Positions 49,301-58,889 of a DNA stretch of 64,000 bases are shown one piece after another. Position 1 is the first letter of the stretch. Each line of letters begins with the position of its first letter. Both the position numbers and the translations under genes were made by a program. Origin of the DNA: Lepidostoma basale (taxonomy: Eukaryota; Arthropoda; Insecta; Trichoptera; Lepidostomatidae); NCBI GenBank assembly GCA_022606425.2, contig JAHDVF020001026.1, positions 1 to 64,000 of the forward strand, written 5' to 3'. Under the pieces are notes generated by a model. The model had not been told where the DNA came from and did no database searches. It worked only from the letters and a program-made list of their open reading frames with translations.

Positions 49301-52300
49301 CTTATTTGAGGACATCCATTGTCTGATTTGTTCTATGCACTTAGCTACTTTATTTGTGAGGCTAGTGGTTTCATCCGGCTTACAGCAAAAATTATTTTGG
49401 AAATCATCTGCATTTGAAGGCCAGATGATTTAATATTGTCCTCAATTTCTCTAGTGTAGATGATGAAAAGAAGTGGTCCGAGAACAGAACCTTGAGGGAC
49501 ACCAGAAGTTACGTGGGAAGGTGATGCCACCTCTCCTTGAAAACGCACCAGCTGCTGCCTATATATCCATACTAGAGATTTTCCAGAAAGGCCAATGTTT
49601 TTTTTTCCAATTTCTGCAATAAGATTCCATGGTCCACCGTATCGAAAGCCGCGCTCATATCCAGACAAGTCAGAAGCGCCATATTTCCATTTTCTATCTG
49701 TGTTATTAAATAGGTCAGAGAGGATGCGAACTAGTCCCGTTTCAGTGGAGTGGTGTTTACTGTAGGCTGATTGATTTTTTCCAAAAAGATTATTTATGTT
49801 CATGTGCGTGGTTAATTTAATTTTAATTTTCGATGATTTTTAATATAAACGGAATGTTTGAGACAGGGCGGAAGTTTTAAGTTTTTTTCATCAGTGGAGT
49901 AATGTGTGCTGTGGAGTGGGAAGTACGAGTATTGACGATGATCGTAAGTTCTGCAATGAAAGGAGAGATTTCAATTGTGCATTTTTTTAAGCCATGTTGG
50001 AATCGGATCTAAGTCGCACTGTTTGCTGGGCAGTCTGTTTATTTCCTTGATCACTTCTGCGCTGTCTGTGATATTGAAGCTATCCAACTTGTTAATTTTG
50101 CCGTTTTCTATTGGTTGGAAAGAGGTTGAAACGGTTGTTGCTTGAATTTTTTCAATTTTTGTTTTAAAAATATGGCGAAATCCTCAGCCGGGATGTTTGA
50201 TGTAGTCTGCGCCACTAACGATCGGTCCCTGCTTCCTGCCGCCCCATGCCATTTATTAATCCCAGGAGCCCCTGTACGAGCGTGTCCCGAGCGCTGAAGT
50301 GACGATGATTGGTGGATCTCAATCTATCGAGATAAAACTCGAGCTCGACTTTAAACTGTGATGTAACAATTATCGACACTTTGGGGAGAATTGTTATAAT
50401 ACAAGTGTATTTTTGTAGGCTCATTTCTTTGGTATTGATTTCCGTAAATGAGTGTAGTTAATTTATTCTGTAATGTTAATATATCTAACACAATGCCCGT
50501 ACCTACGTGTGGTGTCGGCGTGACGGCGGTGACGCGGTGTGGCTTCGGCTAATGAAGCCGGCCGCTGCCGCTGGGAGGCGACGTAATTTCCTGGTGGCGA
50601 TGCGACGGCAGCAGATGCGCTAATTGAACCACACACTCGGAAGTCAGGCCCGCCCGAGATGGCACCGATATCATATCGATACTGCCATACTACACTCGTA
50701 CATACCTACTACTGTACGAGTACTTGCTCAACTAATCCTGCGCAGGAAGAAGACACTTTTACTAAGGGTAACATACAGCGATATCAATAACAAGACAAAT
50801 TCAAGTTAAACTAAGACAAATTGAGGCTAAACAAAATATTTAATAGTAATAATATGTTAGAGCAAATAAAAAGAAAGTAATGCAACATTATGGTACTCGT
50901 ATCATCCACATTTTTCTGAAACTTGGCCCGTTCAGGTGGAAATCATCAATATCTCCAAAATGGTTATTGCATGTGCGGAAAAACAATCTATGATACAGAA
51001 TTCCTAATGGAGAAGTAAGAAAGGAATGGAAGGCGGATAAATGCGTCCTAAATAAAATTAAGAAAGGGTCTCTAAGATTGTTTGGCGACGTGTGAATGGA
51101 AAAAGAAGTCGCGGAAGGCCAAGGAAGACATGGTATAACCAAATTAATCAATTATCGATCGGAGTCGAAACAATCTACGAGCGTGCGTATCGCGGTGTGT
51201 GAATGTAGAAGAGGCGCGAGAGTTGTGTCAGGATAGAACAGTGTGGCGATCCATTCTCTCTGCCTGCACCTTGGGGAAACGGCGTAATGGTTAGTTAGAT
51301 TTACGAGCCGAGTGTTTAAATTTCAACGTTTTTATAAATCGATTCGACATTCTAATAGCAGCCGAGATGGTGCGCGCCAAGTCCGGCCCATCTCACCACC
51401 ACCACCACCGCCAATTGGTCCATCACGCGCTGCTCGCCGGGAGTAGGCCGCTCCTGAGGAGTGCGAGGAGGAAGGGTTCCAGTTAGTGAGGAAATCTCGC
51501 GTAACTTTGACTTTGAGTGTTTGTTTGATTTATGGAGTATTAGCACTCCGAAAATATTGACTCAGATGTCGAAAACAAAACATACGTCTGTAGATAAGAT
51601 ACGCCCGCTGGGTAGCGGAACACCTCCCTCAGTCGTCGAGTGCTGCCTGCCTCTACCGCCGCGCCATACAGGATAGGATCCGATAACTTGCGATTAATTG
51701 GATGACGATATTCCACACTCTTTACATGTTTGTTCTTATCGGCAGGGCATTGTGTGCCGTGGGTCGGTACTTATTGCATAGGTTTTATTTGTTACAAAGA
51801 ACAATAATATGTCAACACGGAATCGATATCGTTCCTTCCTCCGGCCAGCGCGCCTACCGTTTGCTGGCGGGCCAATGCCACTTGGTTCTGTTCACCGTTC
51901 CTTAATTCCCTCCAGCTCCGCAGATAGTAGACGACGCGACGGCACGCATATTTAATAGAGTTATATCACACGGACAATACCCGCCGCCCGCTACGTATAT
52001 TACTATTATTGTTTTAAAGTATCACGCGGCCGCCCCGGTGAGGAAGACGTGATCCGTGCGGCGAGCGCTGACCGATAAGCGATAAGCCGCCGATAACTCC
52101 ACTCGAGGAGGTTCACTACTATTATAGGCCGCGTGGCGCTCCATCAGCTGTCCTCCTCCCTTCTCCGCCACAAGCGGTCAAGTTGTTCGCATTTCAGATT
52201 TGAAAGAGCCAGCTCTTAGCTCTATCCCACGAGCAGAATCGTTTTCGTTTCCGCACCTTGGCGATGTTTTAAAGATGCAGCTGAACGCTGAATCAGTATG

Positions 52301-55300
52301 ACGTCATTCACATAAAACGTCTCCCACTACCTCACAAATATGACCATCTCTTTCTTTTTAGATTTCTAATAAATTCTTCGTTTGGTAGAACGTTCGTGCA
52401 TCACTTAGAGCCGCTTCATGGACCAGGATCGCACAGCTGCACCCGGAATCGGGAATCCCGATGATAGATGAATTCATTCTGTAACTTGCCCAACATTTTT
52501 AGAAAGGACTCCTTTCACATCCAACCTTACAATAAAAGACCTCTCAAATTACGACCCAAACACCTCTAGCCGTCACGAGCGCCGGAAATCGAACGGCATA
52601 AACCACTACCCACCATATCACCTTTCCAACAATGTTCCCATCAGACGTAAGGGGAATAGCCAGAAGATCCAAGTCCGAAAGAATTATGTCGGGAAAGAAC
52701 AGTGTGGCGATCCATCCTTTCTGCATACCTTATGGGAAACGGGGTGATGGATAGTTGGTTAGAAAAAATTGTTAGTTAGAAGATGACAGTAAATAAAATA
52801 TTTACCGAATTGCTGGATTAGTATGATTCCTCGAGGTACTTGTCAACGTTTAAAACAATCTCCTTTGCTTGGCTCAAAAGAAGCTTTCCTTTTCCTAATT
52901 TCGACATAGTAGTGACCCAGGAACCAATCAGATAGCTTTCTTTATCAATTTAGGTGGTCTGTACTGCAGTCGTCACCGGCAACACACAGCCCGTCGTGTG
53001 AGGGCGGCAGTCAAAGTGAAACCTAATCCTTAGAAACCATCAACACAAAACTCGACAGCCTTTTGGTACTTCTGATATTTCTAAAGTGTGCTCTCTTGGG
53101 TTTATTCCGTGCCGCAAGGAATATTGCTCGGGAAATCTTCTTGTAGGAGGTTGGACAGGATACAGCAGCTCTACACATGGATGTTGTGCTGCAACTGAAC
53201 CATCCTCCGAGGTTTTTTACCCAGGATTTTCTGCTTCTCCTGATCGTTTTTCCTTCAATTAACGTCTGATAATCAGTTGTGGCACTTTGTATTTTCTGTT
53301 TCTCATAATGTGTGATATCTATAATATTATTCACGAAATTGATTGAAACTATTTTCTTTATTTCAATGTTGCGAACCTTTTTGATTTCGTTTGGAAGTTT
53401 TCGTTTGGAAGTACTCAGTTCTAAATAAATTTCTTTAAACGTCCACTTTGTTACATGGCTGGAGAAGGTGGGCGGGTCAGGCTAGGTGAGAGGATACTTG
53501 TATTGATTAACAGTCTTCAAAGACTCCGGGTGGAAATAGTTTTAGGGCTCTTAATATTGGTTTATGTTTTATTGTTTCAGGACTAAATGCCTGCGAAAGG
53601 AAATCCTTTATTTTTCTACGAAAAGAACTGCCGGTGAGGTAAGAATCCATGCACATTCATTCGTTGCACTCCTCACCCTCGTACCGGGCACCAGACCCCC
53701 TGCCTGCTACCAACCGGCTCCTCCTTCACGTCCCTACCCTCCACCCACCAATCAAGTTCTCCTAGTTTCCGCAGCTCACTGCCATCTTTTGGAAGATGGT
53801 TGAATCCAGAAGGTGACGAGCTACCGAAACTGGAAATTTGGAATAAAACTAGATATACTCGTATAGTTATCATCATCCCTACCGGCTTTAAATCACACAA
53901 TAGAGTGGGACCTATGTAATAACTAATGGTCACCGTCCGCCACTAAGATGGCCATCCAAGATCAACTATGCCTACTGAGGACACTATATTTCCCTCCACC
54001 TAAATAGGATTACTTCGTTATTGTTTTGGCATTATTATCGTACATTTAATAACTTGAATATCTAATCTGTGGCGAGTAATATAAATCCAAGAGCCCGCCT
54101 CCAAAATGTTTTGATTACTCGCGATAAAGCGTAAATAAAGTATTCGCATCGATAGTAATCCAATGGAGGAGGGCGACCGCCACTATCAGTCCTCGATGTG
54201 TATCAAATAAGATTAATTCCCTCCTGTTGATAACACTCTCACAAACACTTTGACACAGAATCTCTTATCTTTGCTGATGACTATCATACTCGTAGTGTAT
54301 CTTCAGTCTTTTTAGGAGTTAGTAATGAAAATATGTTTTTTTTAAATAATAAATACGCATGCCACTTATTTTTTGAGCGAGTGGAATAAAACTAAATATA
54401 ATGTTATGTAAAGGGTGTTTTTTTTAGAGGTATACAAATCAAAATGAAAAAAATAACATTAAAATAATGTTAATGTCTATGATATTGGCTTTATTTAATA
54501 GATAATTTTATGCCATTATTGTTTAAATATGATTTCGCATATGAGCGCCACAGCTAGCTCGAAAGAAACGCAATCGTGAAGTCCAATTTTCGACAATTGT
54601 CGTCTTTGTGGATGCGTATTATCAACTAGAGTGTACGTGGTGCGAAAACGATCCATGGTCTTCCGAATAACTTGCTCGGATGGACTATTATGTCGACCGT
54701 AAAATGGACGGAGTGCACGATAAGTTTGACGAACCGAACCAAGATATTCAAAATAAATTTGCACAATTTGCAAGCGCTGTTCTGACATCAGTCAATTCAT
54801 TGTGAAATGGCAGAACGTACTGACTACAAATCAACTGTCAACTGTAAAATTGACAGTCTGTAGGAACAATGTTGCCAGTTTAAATATCAAACCTCTAAAA
54901 AAAACACCCTATATTATCTAAGAAACTCATTACACTATCATACACAATATCATATTATTGGACGGGTGTATTTCAGGTTGGCCAACATAATGAAGGAGAT
55001 CGCCCTGCTGCCAAACACTCTGCTGCAGACCCCGTCTGTGGGCCTGGTGAGTGAGTGGTACGCCACTTCCTTCAAGGAGATTATACACTTCGAGAAGAAT
55101 GACCCGTCGGAGACCACGCTCAGAGAGTAAGTCGCACACACCCTCATACAGACTCAGTCTCCTTCGTGAGAGATGTGTTTTGAGACTCATAAACATGTCT
55201 CTTGTGTCGTAGCTTCTGCGAGTCCCTGGTGAAGATCCGGAATCGACACTCGGATGTTGTACAGACCATGGCGCAGGGAGTGCTGGAGCTGAAGGAAGCG

Positions 55301-56591
55301 CGCAGAGTGGACGGCGGCACAGAGCACAGTGTGCAGTACTTCCTGGACCGCTTCTACATGAGCCGCATCTCCATCCGCATGCTTATTAACCAGCACAGTG
55401 AGCCCCATCCTTCTGTACATGCTAGACTCACTCCTGCCACCACCATAGTCCACTGCGTAATACCGGCCTGTTTTCTCAGCTCTGCTGTTCAGCTCCCAGC
55501 CCCCCTCCGTGTCCAGCAGCCGGCACATCGGATGCATCGATCCGGACTGCGGCCTGGCCGCCGTGGTGCGCGACGCCTATGACAATGCGCGCTTCCTCTG
55601 CGAGCAGTACTACCTCAGTGCCCCCGAGCTGGTGCTGCATGAGCACAACGGTAAGCCTAACCTAACTATTGTAACTATTAAAGGGGAATTAGAGGGTGGT
55701 CTCTATGAACTTATCTAGTCTATTGGACTAATGGTGTGTCCAACTTCATTATTACAACTGTTACTCTAGAATTGGACACAGGCAACGAGATCCGCATCGT
55801 GTACGTGCCGTCCCACCTGTACCACATGCTGTTTGAGCTGTTCAAGAACGCCATGAGAGCCACCGTGGAGCAGCACCAGGCCGCCGTTTCCTGCCCACCG
55901 CTGCGCGTCACGCTCGTGCGCGGCAAGGAGGATATCTGCATCAAGGTGAGTGCCGCTCCGGTTCCCTCCCTGGCTGACTAACTGCAGCGTCACCTCACTA
56001 AATGTTACCTGCTTCCCCCAGATGTCAGACCGCGGAGGGGGGATCCCGCGCAGCGTGTCGGACCAGCTATTCAAGTACATGTACAGCACGGCCCCGCAGC
56101 CCTCCCGCTCCGACGCTCACACTGTGCCCCTCGCCGGTACGTCTCATTTCTCATTCAATATTATTATATTAGTGACGCCTGGATTACTCTCAAGTACATG
56201 CGCGAGTTCATCTCTTACAGGTTATGGGTACGGGCTGCCCATCTCACGTCTGTACGCACGCTACTTCCACGGGGACCTCACGCTCCTCTCCTGCGAGGGC
56301 TTTGGCACCGACGCTGTCATCTATCTTAAGGTTCTCTACCACAATACTGAATCCATCACCTGTCCGATATATCTCGCACGCCGCACGTGTGGAGCTCCTC
56401 TTATAAACTTTCACATTTTATTTCAGGCCTTGTCTAACGAAGCTAATGAACTCCTGCCCATCTTCAATAAGACCTCCAGCAAGTTCTACCGCTCCTCCAC
56501 GCAACTGGCAGACTGGTCGGGACGACCGACCCACCCCGGCAAGCACCGCACCCCCGCGGAGCCACCCCTCGACGTGTCCCTCACCAGATAG
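43363..56591 (+). CDS. Pdk: Pyruvate dehydrogenase kinase, mitochondrial
   Basis: Nine exons: 43363-43465, 53581-53638, 54977-55126, 55213-55397, 55480-55650, 55770-55945, 56022-56136, 56221-56330 and 56427-56591, all in phase, giving 410 aa, the normal PDK length. It starts MRLATPIFS like other PDKs. [16 protein letters not shown] and the BCDHK-type four-helix region follow, then the GHKL ATPase: N-box ELFKNAMRA (245-253), G1 DRGGG (284-288), G2 [10 protein letters not shown] (320-329), and the C-terminal DW motif (385-386). It phosphorylates the E1-alpha subunit of pyruvate dehydrogenase in the mitochondrial matrix and so limits acetyl-CoA entry. Intron 1 is about 10.1 kb and filled with transposon relics; intron 2 holds a mariner derivative. 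The frame continues past the TAG (next entry). Confidence 0.96.
44800..44992 (+). mobile_element. RTE-like LINE 3' fragment in PDK intron 1
   Basis: [14 protein letters not shown] and GTCAGGATATACAGG, then CGGTCCATTCTCTC match the 27050-27310 copy. Decayed. Confidence 0.75.
44993..46099. other. PDK intron 1, no gene seen
   Basis: Contains repeat C copy 3 on the minus strand (45354-45424: GACTTGGATC, GGCTTACAGAGGTTCAGCTC in plus reading). Nothing else recognised. Confidence 0.55.
45354..45424 (-). repeat. Short dispersed repeat C, copy 3
   Basis: Reverse complement of the copy at 22275-22343, including the segment missing from copy 4 (AGAGCTGAACCTCTGTAAGC). Confidence 0.75.
46160..46480 (+). 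mobile_element. CR1/L2-like LINE relic
   Basis: Plus-strand pieces read [19 protein letters not shown] and [18 protein letters not shown], with intervening stops and frame changes. They align with [19 protein letters not shown] and [16 protein letters not shown] of the element at 48095-50215, in opposite orientation. Confidence 0.7.
46490..47620. other. PDK intron 1, mixed repeats
   Basis: Includes a LINE 3' remnant at 47325-47395 (CAGTCCATTCTTTCCGCCTA) and a hammerhead-core-like motif at 47140-47173 on the minus strand. The 46771-47139 open frame lacks domain character. Confidence 0.5.
47140..47173 (-). ncRNA. Hammerhead-ribozyme-like core, probably Penelope-associated
   Basis: Minus strand reads CACGGATGA, then AGGGC TTCCGT GTCC (possible stem II: GGGC with GTCC), then GAAACATGTG. 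Hammerhead cores are CUGANGA, stem II, GAAAC. Here one core base differs (CGGATGA). An alternative hairpin CACGGA/TCCGTG competes. It lies 450 bp from the Penelope-like relic. Only the core was checked; stems I and III and the cleavage site were not. Confidence 0.35.
47610..47930 (-). pseudogene. Penelope-like element relic, GIY-YIG endonuclease domain
   Basis: The minus-strand reading [20 protein letters not shown], then [21 protein letters not shown] and DNSF, follows the GIY-YIG order: GVYEL for GIY, FYIEKT for YIGxT, the catalytic Arg, and the terminal EH-like region. Upstream [10 protein letters not shown] is typical linker sequence of Penelope-like elements. A stop lies just before SGVYEL and the YIG glycine is replaced by Glu, so it is probably inactive. 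Confidence 0.7.
48095..50215 (-). mobile_element. CR1/L2-like LINE, decayed, in PDK intron 1
   Basis: On the minus strand, in order: [20 protein letters not shown] (about 50100-49990), [20 protein letters not shown] (49780 on), [37 protein letters not shown] with a LLGVNFDS block (49315-49043), then [37 protein letters not shown] and [20 protein letters not shown], to [11 protein letters not shown]. These are RT blocks and the conserved C-terminal region of CR1/L2-type LINEs. The catalytic YADD region is damaged and several frames are needed. The orientation is opposite to PDK. Confidence 0.85.
50216..50890. other. PDK intron 1, no gene seen
   Basis: GC-rich around 50510-50600 and otherwise AT-rich; no supported frame. 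Confidence 0.55.
50985..51300 (+). mobile_element. RTE-like LINE 3' fragment
   Basis: Carries AAAATTAAGAAAGGGTCTCT, GGAAGGCCAAGGAAGACATG and GCGATCCATTCTCTCTGCCT, and ends ACGGCGTAATGGTTAGTTAG. It is preceded at 50895-50985 by the segment shared with 30405-30490. Confidence 0.8.
51301..52628. other. PDK intron 1, possible regulatory DNA
   Basis: No gene seen. 51930-52160 is GC-rich with a tight GATA cluster. 52440-52560 shows nothing recognisable. Confidence 0.45.
52074..52097 (+). promoter_or_regulatory. Cluster of three GATA sites in PDK intron 1
   Basis: GATAAG at 52074 and 52081 and GATAAC at 52092, all in the same orientation within 24 bp, in a GC-rich island of the otherwise AT-rich intron. 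It is a candidate GATA-factor enhancer. Short motifs like this arise by chance, so the call is tentative. Confidence 0.35.
52629..52766 (+). mobile_element. Repeat C copy 4 fused to an RTE-like LINE 3' end
   Basis: AATGTTCCCATCAGACGTAA, then GCCAGAAGATCCAAGTCC (repeat C with its middle deleted), is followed directly by GAACAGTGTGGCGATCCATC and GGGGTGATGGATAGTTGG, the LINE terminus. Confidence 0.7.
52767..53580. other. End of PDK intron 1, no gene seen
   Basis: The open frame 53023-53334 (-) has no domain character. The acceptor TTGTTTCAG at 53572-53580 precedes exon 2. Confidence 0.55.
54411..54910 (-). mobile_element. Internally deleted mariner-like element with TIRs, in PDK intron 2
   Basis: Terminal inverted repeats AAGGGTGTTTTTTTTAGAGG (54411-54430) and the reverse at the right end (CCTCTAAAAAAAACACCCTA, 54891-54910) match at 19 of 20 positions. 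TA dinucleotides flank both ends (54409-54410 and 54911-54912), the mariner/Tc1 target duplication. Total length is 500 bp. Confidence 0.85.
54516..54788 (-). pseudogene. Mariner-like transposase, N-terminal helix-turn-helix plus deleted body
   Basis: 90 codons: [20 protein letters not shown], a [20 protein letters not shown] type HTH (DUF4817-like), then after [12 protein letters not shown] an abrupt change to what looks like the C-terminal tail. The DDE catalytic domain is missing, which fits a deletion derivative. Confidence 0.75.
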
Positions 56592-57089
56592 CCCGCGACA
56601 CATTCCTCCTCACTCGCCTCGCCACAGGGGGACAGTGAAGAAGGCGGAAACGCATTTTCCTCTAGTGATAATACAAGTCCTTCGTCACTTAAAAGTGACA
56701 ATATCAACAATTCAACAATAAGTAATAACATAATCAATTCTTCATCAATCAATTATAACGAAATGAATCCAACCCCCGGTTGGGACGGAGATCCTAACAG
56801 TGAGGACGCCGGTGATTCTTTCTTCTCACCTGTTTCCAGAGATAATAATGACTTTTTAATTGAAAAATTGACTGAAAATGGCAATGAATGCGCTTCTAAT
56901 GATAAGGAAAAACTTTATAATGGAGAATCGTCATTAGGCTGGACACAATTGGGAGACTCGGATGAATGCAAAAGAGAGTGTACGCGAGAGGTGTGCGACA
57001 AGCTGCGGCTGGAAGACAAGTACTCTAGTTTAGAAATTGTTAAAGATTTTTTCGGACACAAAGTGAAGGATAAAGATGATTCCAATTAG
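56592..57089 (+). other. Open frame continuing in phase after the PDK stop codon
   Basis: From the codon after TAG (56589-56591) to the TAG at 57087-57089 there are 165 sense codons in the PDK frame without a stop. The product is Ser/Asn/Asp/Glu-rich (for example NAFSSSDNTSPSS, GWDGDPNSEDAGDSFFSP, LEDKYSSLEIVKDFFGHKV), so probably disordered. Two mechanisms would join it to PDK: stop-codon readthrough (TAG followed by C), or removal of a 54-nt in-phase intron 56574-56627 (GTGTCC ... CCACAG) that contains the stop. Otherwise it is 3' UTR that is open by chance or by history. No known domain seen. Confidence 0.5.
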
Positions 57090-58889
57090 TGATAAGTAAT
57101 ATTTTATAGCTATTTTTATTATTGAGGTTAGAGTTTTTAAATGTATTGCATTTTGTTTAGAATGCATTTTTGTATTATTATATGACTTGGTGCAGAACGT
57201 AATATATTCTCTACTGCACACACACACACACACAGACACATATCTTATAATTCTATAAGTTAGTCTAGTCTCAAAGTAGGCACAATATAATTATGTAATA
57301 TTATTTATCCATTGGACAACTAATGCGGGCTGTTCTGGTGTAAACATCGCTTTATTTTATACTTCACCTCTTGTTGTTAGTGGAAGTATCTCTGGGAGAC
57401 AGAACTTTGATTACAATTCATTCCTTCTCCAAAAATAGAAATATGAATGAATATTCCAGAAGGTCTTGGGGTCATTTCAGAAAACCTGTATTGGTTGCAT
57501 CTGTCACAGTACAGATTGTAAAAATGGTGCGAAGGAGAGCTCTGGCGTGGCGTACCACCTTCGTACGCAGGCGAGAGAGAAGAGACCGTAATCCCACTTA
57601 AACACATTCCAGAGACAATACTTTTTTTATAAGGATTTTGTTATTATATTATTTTTAATGAGATGGACTTTAAACTTTTCATTAAGTATAATACTCCTGA
57701 AGTATTAAGCATAATAATACTATTATTACATTCATAATGGTGTTGAAGAAATATGTACCTGGGACCTTCCCTTCCTTCTAGATGGAACCACACCGTACTC
57801 TATTATTTAATATTATTATTTGTGTTTTGATTATACTTAAAAATTATAATACTTTCAAAATCTATCCATTTGGTGGCGTAGGAAATATTAGCTATGGTTC
57901 CTTTAGTGTAAGCCATTTTGGACCTTTAGTTTGAAGACTGTGCAAAATATTCTGGTAACATTCATTATAACTACTTATTGATTTTATTGGTGAATTTCAT
58001 TTGAACACATTTGTAATTTGTATGGATTATATATTATATTATTTGTTGTGTGTCGTACGTGTACATATTGTGTGGGCTTGTGCCCTCCCGGAAAATATTA
58101 ATTAATTGATTGGTTAATACTTTATTTTTATTTTTGTGTTTTATTTTTCCTTACCTTTGCAAAAAACGTGGAATAACGCTAACAACAAATCTCGCAGCCT
58201 GAAATGTGTGGAAATAAATTACATCAGCGTATAATAGCTACAAAATTCTGAAATGTGCTTAGAAATGGAAAAAAAATTAATTGACTGAAATTTAGTACAC
58301 TGATTCAAATTTGGTATTTTTCCGAATACCCATTACAAGCAAATATACTCGTCGCCATAGAACAAGTCCTATACTATCTGAGGATTTAGTATTATATGGA
58401 GTGGAGAAAAACAAAGAAAAGGCTATTCAAAGACAGTTGCGAATCCACTGCCACCGCCTTCCCCTGTCCTAGATGCCCCTGAGTATGTGGGTCCAGGATT
58501 GGGCCCACAGCCGCGAAGAACAGTCATCCTCGGACACGAAGGACAGACGATGATTATAGTTATTAATACATTGCTAAAAACTTCGAACATTTGTAACAAA
58601 TGGTTCGCAGATGCCAGTATCGTTAGGTATTCGGAGAAAAAATTGAGTAATACATTATTTGTAAGCGCGACCGTACCGGTACTGTCTTACCACTGAACAG
58701 GTTAATAAACGAAAATATATAACCATAGAAATAGACTTATATAATTTGTAATCATAGACAATCCTAAATTATTTATGGTATCTGTCATTTTGCAATAATT
58801 AGATCATAACCTAGTAACCCTTGTTTGTTTTGATTCTGTGATGATTTTTCTCGATGTTTCAGCTGGACTTGTGAATTGTATCAAATGAA
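57090..58889. other. Intergenic region, PDK 3' side to NKRF 5' side
   Basis: A short (CA)n run at 57216-57240. No gene supported; 57371-57607 has open frames on both strands without domain character. 58861 follows a TTTCAG acceptor, so a 5' UTR exon of the next gene may lie upstream. Confidence 0.5.

Noticed and set aside
57371..57607. Open frames in both strands after PDK
   Set aside because: Complementary frames of the same length with no domain character or splice context.
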